In this document: positions 42,775 to 53,481 of the stretch, one piece after another
Layout of the letters: the number at the start of each line of letters is the position of its first letter
Numbering within the stretch: the stretch's first letter is position 1
Assembly: GCF_025137375.1 (NCBI RefSeq)
Contig: NZ_CP073720.1
Span: 1,884,501 to 1,948,500 of the forward strand
From: Dactylosporangium fulvum
Lineage (GTDB): Bacteria > Actinomycetota > Actinomycetes > Mycobacteriales > Micromonosporaceae
DNA: 64,000 nt
Direction of reading: 5' to 3'
Position numbers and translations under genes: made by a program
Notes under the pieces: generated by a model
The model's input: the letters and a program-made list of their open reading frames with translations, nothing else
Databases searched by the model: none
Told to the model about the DNA's origin: nothing

Positions 42775-43755
42775 ATGACCACCAACGTCGGCGAGGTCAC
42801 CGGGCCCCGCCACGGGCGTGCACCGGGCAGGCCGCCGAAGACGCGCACCGCGCGTGTCGGCGGGCTGGACCTCAAAGTGTCGCCGTACTTGTTCGTCGCG
42901 CCGTTCTTCCTGCTCTTCGCGGTGTTCGGGGCCTACCCGCTGGTCTACACGGCCGTCCTGTCGCTGCGGAAGAACACGCTCACCGGTGGCGACCAGGGCT
43001 TCGTCGGGTTCGAGAACTACGCCAAGGTCCTCACCGACGACCACTTCTGGACGGTCGTCTACAACACGTTCGGCCTGTTCATCGTCGCGACCGTGCCGCA
43101 GCTGGTGCTCGCGCTGATGGTGGCCAGCTGGCTCAACAAGAAGATGCGGGCCCGCACCGCCATCCGGATGGGCGTGCTCGTACCGAACATCACGTCGGTG
43201 GCCGCGGTCGGCATCCTCTTCGGCCTCATCTTCGCCGACCGTTACGGCCTGGCGAACTGGCTGCTGCAGACCGTCGGGCTCAACCCCATCGAATGGCGTG
43301 GCAGCCGGGCGGCGTCGTGGACCGCGATCGCGTTCATGGTCGACTGGCGCTGGATCGGCTACAACGCGCTGATCTACCTCGCCGCGATGCAGGCGATCCC
43401 GAAGGAGCTGTACGAGTCGGCGGCGCTGGACGGCGCGTCGGCCGTGCGGCGGTTCTGGCGGATCACGGTGCCGCTGATCCAGCCGACGATCCTGTTCACC
43501 GTCATCATCTCCACCATCGGTGGCATGCAGCTGTTCACCGAGCCGCTGCTGTTCAACTACGGGCGCATCCAGGGCGGCACCCTCAACGAGTTCCAGACCG
43601 TCGCGATGTACATCTACGAGACCACGTTCATGAACAACTACAACGTGGGTCGTGGTGCGGCGATCTCCTGGCTGCTGTTCCTGATCATCCTGATCTTCGC
43701 GCTGGTGAACTTCCTGCTGGTGCGCAGGTCCGTTCGAGGGACGACCTCATCATGA
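42775..43755 (+). CDS. cebF: Sugar ABC transporter permease, CebF-like
   Basis: 326 residues, six predicted membrane helices after a ~35-residue cytoplasmic N-terminus. The EAA motif that docks to the ATPase is ELYESAALDGASAVRRFWRITVPLI. It matches the MalF-type permeases of the CUT1 family. It overlaps the next permease by 4 bases (ATGA). No ATPase gene is in this operon, so a shared ATPase (MsiK type) elsewhere is needed, as known for actinobacterial CUT1 importers. Confidence 0.93.
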   Translation: MTTNVGEVTGPRHGRAPGRPPKTRTARVGGLDLKVSPYLFVAPFFLLFAVFGAYPLVYTAVLSLRKNTLTGGDQGFVGFENYAKVLTDDHFWTVVYNTFGLFIVATVPQLVLALMVASWLNKKMRARTAIRMGVLVPNITSVAAVGILFGLIFADRYGLANWLLQTVGLNPIEWRGSRAASWTAIAFMVDWRWIGYNALIYLAAMQAIPKELYESAALDGASAVRRFWRITVPLIQPTILFTVIISTIGGMQLFTEPLLFNYGRIQGGTLNEFQTVAMYIYETTFMNNYNVGRGAAISWLLFLIILIFALVNFLLVRRSVRGTTSS

Positions 43756-44681
43756 GCACGCTGACCCCGGTCGCCGCGCCGCAGAAGAAGGTGCCGGCGC
43801 CTCCGCAGAAGCCCAAGGGCAAGGGCAAGGGCCGGGTCCGCAGCGCCTCTACGGCGCTGTGGCAGGCCAGCCCGCTGACCTACCTGGCGCTGATCCTCAC
43901 GATCGTGCTGTCGATCTTCCCGATCCTGTGGTCGTTCATCGTGGCGTCCCGGGACAACAGCGCCGTCACCGCCATCCCGCCGCCGCTCCTGCCGGGGCCG
44001 AACTTCTTCGACAACGCCAAGCGGGTGCTCGAGAACAGCGACGCGAACTTCGTCTACGGTCTCGTCAACTCCGCTGTCGTGGCCGGCTCCGTGACGGTGT
44101 CCGTGGTGTTCTTCTCCACGCTCGCCGGCTTCGCGTTCGCCAAGCTGAAGTTCCGTGGCAAGAACGCCCTGCTGCTGATCATCATCATGACGATGATGAT
44201 CCCGACCCAGATCAACATCATTCCGCTGTACCTGCTGATGGTGAAGCTGGACTGGACCAACACGCTGCAGGCGGTCATCGTGCCGTTCCTCGTGCAGGGG
44301 TTCGGCGTGTTCATGATCCGGCAGTACGCCGAGTCCGCGATCAGCGACGAGCTGATCGAGGCGGCCCGCATCGACGGGGCGTCGACCTGGCGCACGTACT
44401 GGAGCGTCGTGCTCCCCGCGCTGCGTCCGGCGGCGGCCGTTCTCGGCCTGCTCACCTTCATGCAGACATGGAACGACTTCCTCTGGCCCTACGTTGTGCT
44501 CAACGGTGACACGCCGACGGTGCAGGTTTCGCTGAACATCCTGGCTACCGGTTACTACAAGACCGACTACGTGCAAGTCTTTACCGGGACAGCTCTGGCG
44601 ATCGTGCCGCTGCTCATCGTGTTCATCGCATTCGGCCGCCAGATCATCGGCGGCATCATGGAAGGTTCGGTCAAGGCGTGA
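43752..44681 (+). CDS. cebG: Sugar ABC transporter permease, CebG-like
   Basis: 309 residues from the ATG in the ATGA overlap. A basic, Pro-rich N-terminus of about 32 residues leads to six helices. The EAA motif is [23 protein letters not shown], typical for MalG-type partners. With CebF it forms the pore. It overlaps the beta-glucosidase start as GTGA. Confidence 0.93.
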   Translation: MSTLTPVAAPQKKVPAPPQKPKGKGKGRVRSASTALWQASPLTYLALILTIVLSIFPILWSFIVASRDNSAVTAIPPPLLPGPNFFDNAKRVLENSDANFVYGLVNSAVVAGSVTVSVVFFSTLAGFAFAKLKFRGKNALLLIIIMTMMIPTQINIIPLYLLMVKLDWTNTLQAVIVPFLVQGFGVFMIRQYAESAISDELIEAARIDGASTWRTYWSVVLPALRPAAAVLGLLTFMQTWNDFLWPYVVLNGDTPTVQVSLNILATGYYKTDYVQVFTGTALAIVPLLIVFIAFGRQIIGGIMEGSVKA

Positions 44682-46081
44682 CCAGCATCGACCCGCTGAC
44701 GTTCCCACCCGGTTTCCTCTGGGGGGCGGCCACCGCGTCGTACCAGATCGAAGGTGCGGCCGCCGAAGCCGGTCGCACCCCGTCGATCTGGGACACGTTC
44801 AGCCACACCCCTGGAAATACGCTCGGCGGGGACACCGGCGACGTGGCGTGCGACCACTACCACCGCTACCGCGAGGACGTCGCGCTGATGGCGGACCTGG
44901 GGCTCCAGTCCTACCGGTTCTCCATCGCGTGGCCGCGGGTGCAGCCGGGCGGCAGCGGGTCGATGAATCAGCAGGGCCTGGACTTCTACCGGCGGCTCGT
45001 CGACGAGCTGCTCGAGCGCGACATCCTGCCGTGGGTCACGCTGTACCACTGGGACCTCCCGCAGGAGCTGGAGGACGCCGGCGGCTGGCCGGCCCGCGAC
45101 ACCGCCGCCCGATTCGCCGAGTACGCCGCGCTGGTGCACGGCGCGCTCGGCGACCGGGTCCGGCACTGGTCGACCTTCAACGAGCCGTGGTGCTCGGCCT
45201 TCCTCGGCTACGCGTCGGGCGTGCACGCGCCCGGCCGGAAGCACGCGCCGGACGCGCTGGCGGCCATGCACCACCTGCTGCTCGGCCACGGCCAGGCGGT
45301 CCAGGCGATCCGCGCCGCGGACGCCGGGGCGCAGCTGGGGATCACGCTCAACCTCTACGCGATCTCGCCCGCGGACCCGGCCGAGCCGGGTGACCTCGAC
45401 GCCGCGCGGCGCATCGACGGCCTGGCGAACCGCGTCTTCCTGGATCCGGTACTGCTGGGCCGCTACCCCGAGGACGTCAAGCAGGACCTCGCCGGGGTCA
45501 GCGACTTCGGGTTCGTCCGCGACGGCGACCTGGAGACCGTGGCCGCGCCGCTCGACTTCCTCGGGATCAACTACTACAGCCGGCACGTCGTCGCCGCGCC
45601 CGACCCGGACGTGACCGCCGAGCCGTACTGGCGCGCGCCCACCTCCTGGCCGGGCAGCGAGGACGTGCGGTTCCAGAAGCGGCCCGGCGTCCCGGTCACC
45701 GACATGGACTGGGAGGTCGACGCGCCCGGCCTCACCGAGACGCTGGTGCGGGTCGCGAAGGACTACCCGGCCGTCCCGCTCTACATCACCGAGAACGGCG
45801 CCGCCTACCGCGACGCCGTCGAGCCCGACGGCAGCGTCGACGACCAGGACCGGGTGGCGTACTTCGACGCCCACTACCGGGCCTGCCACGACGCGATCGC
45901 CGCCGGCGCGCCGCTGCACGGCTACTTCGCCTGGTCGCTGCTCGACAACTTCGAGTGGGCCTGGGGATACACGAAGCGGTTCGGGATGGTGCGCGTCGAC
46001 TACGAGACGCAGGAGCGGACCGTCAAGGCCAGCGGACACCGGTATCGCGAGGTCATCAAGCACAACGGCCTGGCCGGATAG
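44678..46081 (+). CDS. bglC: GH1 beta-glucosidase
   Basis: 467 residues from a GTG, intracellular (no signal). The GH1 hallmarks are [15 protein letters not shown] at the start, acid/base Glu169 in TFNEPW, and nucleophile Glu372 in [11 protein letters not shown], with [18 protein letters not shown] near the end. It hydrolyses imported cellobiose and cello-oligosaccharides to glucose. It is the fourth gene of the ceb operon and is followed 1 base later by the lacI-type regulator. The name bglC is by analogy with the Streptomyces cebEFG-bglC operon. Confidence 0.93.
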   Translation: MTSIDPLTFPPGFLWGAATASYQIEGAAAEAGRTPSIWDTFSHTPGNTLGGDTGDVACDHYHRYREDVALMADLGLQSYRFSIAWPRVQPGGSGSMNQQGLDFYRRLVDELLERDILPWVTLYHWDLPQELEDAGGWPARDTAARFAEYAALVHGALGDRVRHWSTFNEPWCSAFLGYASGVHAPGRKHAPDALAAMHHLLLGHGQAVQAIRAADAGAQLGITLNLYAISPADPAEPGDLDAARRIDGLANRVFLDPVLLGRYPEDVKQDLAGVSDFGFVRDGDLETVAAPLDFLGINYYSRHVVAAPDPDVTAEPYWRAPTSWPGSEDVRFQKRPGVPVTDMDWEVDAPGLTETLVRVAKDYPAVPLYITENGAAYRDAVEPDGSVDDQDRVAYFDAHYRACHDAIAAGAPLHGYFAWSLLDNFEWAWGYTKRFGMVRVDYETQERTVKASGHRYREVIKHNGLAG

Positions 46082-46082
46082 C

Positions 46083-47108
46083 GTGCGCCGGCCGACCCTC
46101 GACGAGGTCGCGGCCCTGGCCGGCGTCGGCCGGGGCACGGTCTCGCGTGTGATCAACGGCTCGCCCCAGGTGAGTCCCGAGGCACGCGCGGCCGTCCGCA
46201 AGGCGGTCGACGAACTGGGTTACGTGCCCAACCGCGCGGCCCGGGCGCTGGTGACCCGCCGCACCGACTCGGTGGCGCTCGTCGTCTCCGAGTCGGAGGA
46301 GCGGGTCTTCGGCGAGCCGTTCTTCGCGGGCATCGTGCGCGGCGTGAGCTACCAACTCGCCGACACGCAGATGCAGTTGTGGCTCGCCATGGCCCAGTCC
46401 GTCGCCGAGCGCACCCTCGTCGAACGGCACCTCAGCGACCAGCATGTCGACGGGGTGCTGCTGCTCTCCCTGCACGACGACGACCCGCTGCCGCTGCTGC
46501 TGGCTCGGCGCGGGGTGCCGACCGTCCTCGGTGGACGGACCGCGCACATGCTGGAAACGGGTGAGACCGGGCACGTGGACGTCGCCTTCGTCGACAACGA
46601 CAACGAAGGCGGCGCCCGGTCCGCCGTGCAACACCTGCTCGACCTGGGACGCACCTGTGTCGCGGCGATCGCCGGACCGCAGGACATGGGGGTGGGCAAG
46701 GCCCGCCTCCGTGGCTACCGGGAGGCGCTGCGCCTCGCGTCCCAGCCGTACGACGACCGGCTCGTCGCATATGGCGACTTCAGTGAGGCGAGCGGCGCCG
46801 ACGCGATGCACCGCCTGCTCCATCTCAACCCGGGCCTCGACGCCGTCTTCGCCGCCTCCGACCTGATGGCCGTCGGTGCCATCCGCGCCCTGCGAGAGCA
46901 GGGCCGGAAGGTGCCCGCCGAGGTTGCCGTGGTCGGGTTCGAGGACTCCACCGTGGCCCGGCAGACCCAACCTCCGCTCACCACCGTGCACCAGTCGGTG
47001 GAGGGCATGGGTCGCGAGATGGCGCGGCTTCTGCTGGCCCGTATCGCCGGCGGGCCGGCCCACTCGACTGTGCTCGACACCCATCTGGTGGTACGCGAGT
47101 CAGCCTGA
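46083..47108 (+). CDS. cebR: LacI-family regulator, CebR-like (first copy)
   Basis: 341 residues from a GTG 1 base after the bglC stop. The HTH is TLDEVAALAGVGRGTVSRVINGSPQVSPEARAAVRKAVDELGYVPNRAARALV, followed by a periplasmic-binding-protein-like domain (VALVVSESEERVFGEPFF...). It is likely the repressor of this operon, binding TGGGAGCGCTCCCA-type sites upstream of cebE and released by cellobiose. Here it is the last operon gene rather than divergent as in Streptomyces, so it would autoregulate. A second, closely similar regulator follows the next gene. Confidence 0.85.
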   Translation: MRRPTLDEVAALAGVGRGTVSRVINGSPQVSPEARAAVRKAVDELGYVPNRAARALVTRRTDSVALVVSESEERVFGEPFFAGIVRGVSYQLADTQMQLWLAMAQSVAERTLVERHLSDQHVDGVLLLSLHDDDPLPLLLARRGVPTVLGGRTAHMLETGETGHVDVAFVDNDNEGGARSAVQHLLDLGRTCVAAIAGPQDMGVGKARLRGYREALRLASQPYDDRLVAYGDFSEASGADAMHRLLHLNPGLDAVFAASDLMAVGAIRALREQGRKVPAEVAVVGFEDSTVARQTQPPLTTVHQSVEGMGREMARLLLARIAGGPAHSTVLDTHLVVRESA

Positions 47109-47128
47109 CCACCCCGCAGGAGGCACCC

Positions 47129-49549
47129 GTGCGCTTCGGCCACTTCGACGACGACCGCCGCGAGTACGTGATCCACCGACCGGACACCCCGCTGCCCTGG
47201 ATCAACTACCTGGGCACCGAGGCGTACTTCGGGATCATCTCGAACACCGCTGGCGGTTACTCGTTCTACCGTGACGCCCGGCTGCGCCGGCTCACCCGGT
47301 ACCGGTACAACAACGCGCCGTTCGACCTCGGCGGCCGCTACCTCTACCTGCGCACCGCCGACGGCGAGTTCTGGTCGCCGACGTGGCAGCCGACCCAGAC
47401 GGAACTGGACGACTACGAGTGCCGCCACGGCCTGTCGTACACCAGGATCGGGTCGCGGTACCGCGGGATCCGGGCGGAGACGCTGTACTTCGTGCCGCTG
47501 GGGGAGACGCTCGAGGTCTGGCGGCTCAAGCTGACCAACGAGCAGCAGTCCGCCGTCGAGCTCTCCGTCTTCTCGTCGATCGAGTTCTGCCTGTGGGACG
47601 CGCAGGACGACGCCACCAACTTCCAGCGCAACTTCAGCACCGGCCAGGTCGAGGTCGCGGACGGCGTCATCTACCACAAGACGGAGTACCGCGAGCGGCG
47701 CGACCACTTCGCGTACTTCGCCTGCAGCGAACCGCTCGAAGGCTTCGACACCGCCCGTGAGTCGTTCCTGGGCCCCTACCGCTCGTGGGACCGGCCGGTC
47801 GTCGTCCAGCAAGGCGAGTCCACCGGCTCGATCGCGCACGGATGGCAGCCGCACGGCTCGCACCACGTCAAGGTCACGCTCCAGCCGGGGGAGACCCGCG
47901 AGATCGGCTTTGTCCTCGGCTACTGGGAGAACCCGCGCGACGCGAAGTTCGACCCGCCCGGCTCGCAGACGGTCGACAAGCGCCTCGTGCGGCCGGTCAT
48001 CGAGCGCTGGCTCCGGCAGGAATGCGTGGACGAGGGCTTCGCCGCGCTCGGCCGCAGGTGGGACGAGCTGCTCGGCGGGCTCCAGGTCGACACGCCGGAC
48101 GGGGACACCAACCGGATGGTGAACATCTGGAACGCGTACCAGAACATGGTCACCTTCAACATGAGCCGGTCCACGTCGTTCTACGAGTCGGGGATCGGCC
48201 GGGGCATGGGCTTCCGCGACTCCAACCAGGACCTGCTCGGCTTCGTCCACATGATCCCCGAGCGGGCGCGTGAGCGGATCCTCGACATCGCCGCCACGCA
48301 GCTGCCCACCGGCGGGGCCTACCACCAGTACCAGCCGCTGACCAAGCGCGGGAACAACGACATCGGGTCCGGCTTCAACGACGACCCGCTCTGGCTGATC
48401 CTGGGTGTCGCGGCGTACATCAAGGAGAGCGGCGACTGGAGCATCCTCGAGGAGCCGGTGCCGTACGACAACCAGCCCGGCAGCGAGGAGTCGCTCTACG
48501 GCCATCTCCAGCGCTCCCTGCGGTACACCCTCGAACGCCTCGGCCCCCATGGACTGCCGCTCATCGGGCGGGCCGACTGGAACGACTGCCTGAACCTCAA
48601 CTGCTTCTCCGACACCCCGGGCGAGGCGTTCCAGACCACCGAGAACGCCAGCGGCGGCGTGGCCGAGTCGGTCTTCATCGCCGGCCAGTTCGTCCTGGCC
48701 GCCCGGGAACTGGCCGGCATCGCGCTGTGCCTCGGCCGGCCCGCGCAGGAGTACCTCGACGCCGCCGAGAAGATGGCCGGGACGATCGCCGAGCACGGCT
48801 GGGACGGCGCGTGGTTCCGCCGCGCGTACGACTTCCGCGGCAACGTCATCGGTTCGGCCTCGAACGACGAGGGGCAGATCTTCATCGAGCCGCAGGGCAT
48901 GTGCGTCATGGGCGGCGTCGGGGTCGAGGACGGCACCGCGGTCACCGCGCTCGCCAGCGTGCGCGAGCGGCTCGCCACGCCGCACGGGATCATCCTGCAG
49001 CAGCCGGCCTACAGCTCATACCGGCTCGAGCTCGGCGAGATCTCGTCGTATCCGCCGGGCTACAAGGAGAACGGCGGCATCTTCTGCCACACCAACCCGT
49101 GGCTGATGATCGCCGAGGCGATCGTCGGCAACGGCGACGGCGCGTTCGACTACTACAAGCGGATCAACCCGTCGGCGCGTGAGGCGCTGAGCGAGGTGCA
49201 CCGCTGTGAGCCGTACGTGTACGCGCAGATGATCGCCGGCCGGGACGCGCCGACCCACGGCGAGGCGAAGAACTCGTGGCTCACCGGCACCGCGGCCTGG
49301 AACTACGCGGCGATCACGCAGTGGATCCTAGGTATCCGCCCGGAGCTGGAGGGGCTGCGCCTCGCCCCGGTGCTGCCGTCCGGCTGGCCCGGCTTCACCG
49401 CGGTCCGCCGGTTCCGCGGCGCGACGTACCACATCACGGTGGAGCGCGGCGGTTCACGCTCCCTCCTGGTAGACGGCGCCCCGATCGACGGCGACGTCCT
49501 CCCCGCGGCCCCGGCCGGCACCGAGGTAACCGTCACACTCACGCTCTGA
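47129..49549 (+). CDS. GH94 cellobiose phosphorylase-like enzyme
   Basis: 806 residues from a GTG with an AGGAGG ribosome site. GH94 features include the N-terminal IHRPDTPLPWINYLG, the RSTSFYESGIGRGMGFRDSNQDLLG motif, and the catalytic-region GRADWNDCLNL (Asp483/Asp486), then the characteristic YKENGGIFCHTNPW. Length fits cellobiose phosphorylase (about 810-820). It would split cellobiose with phosphate into glucose 1-phosphate and glucose, saving ATP compared with hydrolysis. Cellodextrin phosphorylase is an alternative. It sits directly after the regulator and probably joins the operon or has its own promoter. Confidence 0.88.
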   Translation: MRFGHFDDDRREYVIHRPDTPLPWINYLGTEAYFGIISNTAGGYSFYRDARLRRLTRYRYNNAPFDLGGRYLYLRTADGEFWSPTWQPTQTELDDYECRHGLSYTRIGSRYRGIRAETLYFVPLGETLEVWRLKLTNEQQSAVELSVFSSIEFCLWDAQDDATNFQRNFSTGQVEVADGVIYHKTEYRERRDHFAYFACSEPLEGFDTARESFLGPYRSWDRPVVVQQGESTGSIAHGWQPHGSHHVKVTLQPGETREIGFVLGYWENPRDAKFDPPGSQTVDKRLVRPVIERWLRQECVDEGFAALGRRWDELLGGLQVDTPDGDTNRMVNIWNAYQNMVTFNMSRSTSFYESGIGRGMGFRDSNQDLLGFVHMIPERARERILDIAATQLPTGGAYHQYQPLTKRGNNDIGSGFNDDPLWLILGVAAYIKESGDWSILEEPVPYDNQPGSEESLYGHLQRSLRYTLERLGPHGLPLIGRADWNDCLNLNCFSDTPGEAFQTTENASGGVAESVFIAGQFVLAARELAGIALCLGRPAQEYLDAAEKMAGTIAEHGWDGAWFRRAYDFRGNVIGSASNDEGQIFIEPQGMCVMGGVGVEDGTAVTALASVRERLATPHGIILQQPAYSSYRLELGEISSYPPGYKENGGIFCHTNPWLMIAEAIVGNGDGAFDYYKRINPSAREALSEVHRCEPYVYAQMIAGRDAPTHGEAKNSWLTGTAAWNYAAITQWILGIRPELEGLRLAPVLPSGWPGFTAVRRFRGATYHITVERGGSRSLLVDGAPIDGDVLPAAPAGTEVTVTLTL

Positions 49550-49577
49550 CCCCGCCGCCCCCGCCGCATGCCCCCGC

Positions 49578-49646
49578 GATCTTGGAGTTGTGGTCCCTGA
49601 CTTTTCCGATAAATACGGACAAAGTCGGGACCACAACTCCAAGATC
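49578..49646 (+). repeat. Palindromic repeat, copy D (69 bases)
   Basis: Begins GATCTTGGAGTTGTGG and ends CCACAACTCCAAGATC, with its own centre (CTTTTCCGATAAATACGG). It lies between the GH94 gene and the second lacI-type gene. Its arms match the other repeats of the family exactly. Confidence 0.75.
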
Positions 49647-49693
49647 GCGGGCTTTGAGGGTGGTCCGCGGGCGCTTTGTGCGCACAATGAGGC

Positions 49694-50776
49694 GTGACCC
49701 TGCAAAAGCCCCCACCCAACGGACGCCCGCGCTCGGCCGGCCGTCCGACACTTGACGAGGTCGCGTTACGCGCCGGCGTCGGTCGCGGCACCGTGTCGCG
49801 GGTGGTCAACGGCTCACCACAGGTGAGCCCCGAGGCCCGCGCCGCCGTCCAGAAGGCGATCGACGAGCTCGGCTACGTGCCCAACCGGGCCGCCCGCGCG
49901 CTCGTCACCCAGCGCACCGACTCCGTCGCCCTGGTCGTGTCGGAGTCGGAGGAGCGGGTCTTCGGTGAGCCGTTCTTCGCGGGGGTCGTCCGTGGGATCA
50001 GCTCGGCACTCGCCGAGACACAGTTGCAGCTGTGGCTCGCGATGGCCCAGTCGCCGGCCGAGCGGCTGCGCGTCGAGCACCACCTCACCAGCCAGCACGT
50101 CGACGGCGTGATGCTGCTGTCGCTGCACGACGCCGACCCGCTGCCCGCCCTGCTGGAGAAGCGCGGCCTGCCGGTCGTGCTCGGCGGCCGGCCCGCGCGG
50201 ATGCTCGCCGACGACGAGCAGCTCAACTTCACCGCCCGGCTGTCCCAACTGTCCTATGTCGACGCCGACAACGAGGGCGGCGCGCGGATCGCGGTCGGGC
50301 ACCTGCTCGACCGGCAGCGGCGCCGGATCGCGGCGATCGCCGGTCCGCAGGACATGGCCGTCGGTGTCTCCCGGCTCGCCGGCTACCGCGAGGCGATCGA
50401 ACGGGCCGGCCTGCCCGTCGACGAGGGACTGATCGCGTACGGCGACTTCTCCGAGGCCAGCGGCGAGCGTGCGGTACGCGAGCTGTTCGAGCGCCGGCCC
50501 GACGTCGACGCGGTGTTCGCCGCGTCCGACCTGATGGCGGTCGGTGCCCTGCGCGCGCTGCGTGAGCTCGGCAAACGGGTGCCCGAGGACGTGGCCCTCG
50601 TCGGCTTCGACGACACCGCGATCGCGCGGCAGACCGACCCGCCGCTGACGACCGTCCACCAGCCGGTCGAGGCGATGGGCAGGGAGATGGCCCGGCTGCT
50701 CATCGCGCGGATCGGCGGCGCGGCGTCCTCTTCGGTCATGGTGGAGACCCATCTGGTGCGGCGCGCTTCGGCCTGA
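49694..50776 (+). CDS. LacI-family regulator, second CebR-like copy
   Basis: 360 residues from a GTG. The HTH (TLDEVALRAGVGRGTVSRV-VNGSPQVSPEARAAVQKAIDELGYVPNRAARALV) is nearly identical to the regulator at 46083-47108, and the rest is a clear paralogue. Differences are a 14-residue N-terminal extension and a 5-residue insertion near residue 160 at the ligand-domain edge. Because the DNA-reading helix is almost the same, it likely recognises the same operator but responds to another sugar. The gap before it holds a palindromic repeat and its own promoter. Confidence 0.85.
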   Translation: MTLQKPPPNGRPRSAGRPTLDEVALRAGVGRGTVSRVVNGSPQVSPEARAAVQKAIDELGYVPNRAARALVTQRTDSVALVVSESEERVFGEPFFAGVVRGISSALAETQLQLWLAMAQSPAERLRVEHHLTSQHVDGVMLLSLHDADPLPALLEKRGLPVVLGGRPARMLADDEQLNFTARLSQLSYVDADNEGGARIAVGHLLDRQRRRIAAIAGPQDMAVGVSRLAGYREAIERAGLPVDEGLIAYGDFSEASGERAVRELFERRPDVDAVFAASDLMAVGALRALRELGKRVPEDVALVGFDDTAIARQTDPPLTTVHQPVEAMGREMARLLIARIGGAASSSVMVETHLVRRASA

Positions 50777-50839
50777 CAGCGCCGGACCCGAGCCGTCCGC
50801 ATGACCGCCTCCGGACCCGCGTGGCCTACAGTCGCGGGC

Positions 50840-51634
50840 GTGATCGTTTCGCGCCGGAGTCTGCTCGCTGTTCCGCTCCTCGGTCTCCTTGCCGCCTGCG
50901 GCGACGACCCCGGCGACTCGCCGGGCGCGCCGAGCGGTTCGGCCGGGGCCGCCTCCGGCGGCAGCGGTCCGGGGAAGATGCCGTTCAAGAACCCGCATCC
51001 GCTGCTGGTGGCGTTCGCGTCGACGAAGATCAAGGACTACGTCAGCGACTACGTGCCCGACATGAAGCTCAGCGCCGACATGTCCAACGGCAGCCCGCGG
51101 CTGGAAGCGGACAAGAAGGAGCTCGACAAGGTCGCCGCCTTCCTCGGCAACACCGCGTCGTCCACCGCGTTCTTCGGCGCGGGCGGCGTCGAGCGGGTGC
51201 TGAACCTGCGGTACCCGATGGGCAGCGGCACGGAGCACGAGATCGGGCTGGCGCTGGGCATCGCCGCGAAGTCCCTCGCCGTGCAGAAGGAGGACGTCAA
51301 CCCGCCGAAGGCCGGCGTCCCGTTCATCGACGTGGTGACCCAGGCGCAGCTCAACACCGACGTCAAGATCGCCACGGCGATCCAGTACCTCAGCGACGAC
51401 CTCGACCAGCTCGGCTTCACCGACACCGCGACCGTCGACCGCCCGTACGTCTTCATCGGCAAGGGCACCAAGGTCCTCGCCACGCCCGAGGAGCTCAAGG
51501 CCTCGCAGACGCGGCGGCTGTACATCGACCACGAGCGGATGCTGGAGCTCCAGCAGCGGGAGGGCATGCGCCGCTGGATCGGGCCCGACACGGTGCTCCA
51601 GGCGCTCGGCGAACTGCACGACACCCTTCGCTGA
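50840..51634 (+). CDS. Secreted lipoprotein of unknown function
   Basis: 264 residues from a GTG at 50840, chosen because it gives a proper signal ending in LLAAC (Cys20). An earlier ATG at 50801 would add residues before the signal. A Ser/Gly/Pro linker follows (DDPGDSPGAPSGSAGAASGG). The mature domain (about 55-264) is soluble alpha/beta with FIDVVTQAQLNTDVKIATAIQYL and a C-terminal YIDHERMLELQQREGMRRW helix. I recognise no family. It is 64 bases after the second LacI gene and could be regulated with it. Confidence 0.7.
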   Translation: MIVSRRSLLAVPLLGLLAACGDDPGDSPGAPSGSAGAASGGSGPGKMPFKNPHPLLVAFASTKIKDYVSDYVPDMKLSADMSNGSPRLEADKKELDKVAAFLGNTASSTAFFGAGGVERVLNLRYPMGSGTEHEIGLALGIAAKSLAVQKEDVNPPKAGVPFIDVVTQAQLNTDVKIATAIQYLSDDLDQLGFTDTATVDRPYVFIGKGTKVLATPEELKASQTRRLYIDHERMLELQQREGMRRWIGPDTVLQALGELHDTLR

Positions 51635-51698
51635 ACCCTCCGCCGGGTTTGTGGATCTACCACTCCGGGCACTCGGTACCCGGAGGAGGTGGCGAACC

Positions 51699-52148
51699 AT
51701 GAGTTCACAGTGGAAGCGGGGGCGGCGGCGCGCGGAGAGCGTCGCCGAGGACGCGTGGGAACACCTGCGGGCCGCGGTCGGCTCGGCGTCCGGCACGGCC
51801 CGCTCGGTCGGCGGCACCGTGAAGGACCTCGCGGACGAGGCGTCGAGTCGGTACGGCGCGGCGTCCGAGCGCGTCGGGTCGGCGGCGGACGAGGCGTGGC
51901 GGCGGGCCAACCTGGCCCTCGACGCGCTGTCGGGCCGCAGGCCCCGCAAGCCGTGGGGCTGGATCGCGCTGGCCGTGCTGGGCGGCATCGCGGTGGGCTG
52001 GGCGGCGGCTGCCACGGCGCCGAAGGCGATCCAGGCCGCGACGGACCGGTTCATCGAGGACGAAGAGGCCCCGATCCCGACAGGGATGACCACGTCGTAC
52101 GACACGCCGGCCGCGCAGTCCCGCACCGACGGGTACCCGGCCGTCTGA
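51699..52148 (+). CDS. Small membrane protein with alpha-helical amphipathic region
   Basis: 149 residues from the ATG at 51699, with GGAGGAGGTGG upstream. A basic start (SSQWKRGRRRAE) is followed by an Ala/Asp/Ser-rich amphipathic region (about 20-85) reminiscent of YtxH or LEA-like stress proteins. One membrane helix occurs at about 89-110 (WGWIALAVLGGIAVGWAAAA). Function unknown. A 24-residue soluble tail ends it. Upstream ATGs give extra residues of unlikely composition. Confidence 0.7.
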   Translation: MSSQWKRGRRRAESVAEDAWEHLRAAVGSASGTARSVGGTVKDLADEASSRYGAASERVGSAADEAWRRANLALDALSGRRPRKPWGWIALAVLGGIAVGWAAAATAPKAIQAATDRFIEDEEAPIPTGMTTSYDTPAAQSRTDGYPAV

Positions 52149-52171
52149 TCCCGCGCCGCCCTTGTCGCGCC

Positions 52172-52241
52172 GATCTTGGAGTTGTGGTGCTGGACAAACC
52201 GGGACATCTCGGGAGTGTCGCGGCGCCACAACTCCAAGATC
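52172..52241 (+). repeat. 70-base palindromic repeat, copy A
   Basis: Begins GATCTTGGAGTTGTGG and ends CCACAACTCCAAGATC. By my base-by-base count it matches the minus-strand reading of 28492-28561 at 60/70 positions and the cydC-internal element at 61125-61194 at 54/70. It lies between the small membrane protein (plus) and acyl-CoA dehydrogenase (minus) genes, where a bidirectional terminator is expected. Confidence 0.8.
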
Positions 52242-52269
52242 GGCGCGACAAGGGCGCGATGGGGCGGGG

Positions 52270-53480
<1,211 letters not shown>

Positions 53481-53481
<1 letters not shown>

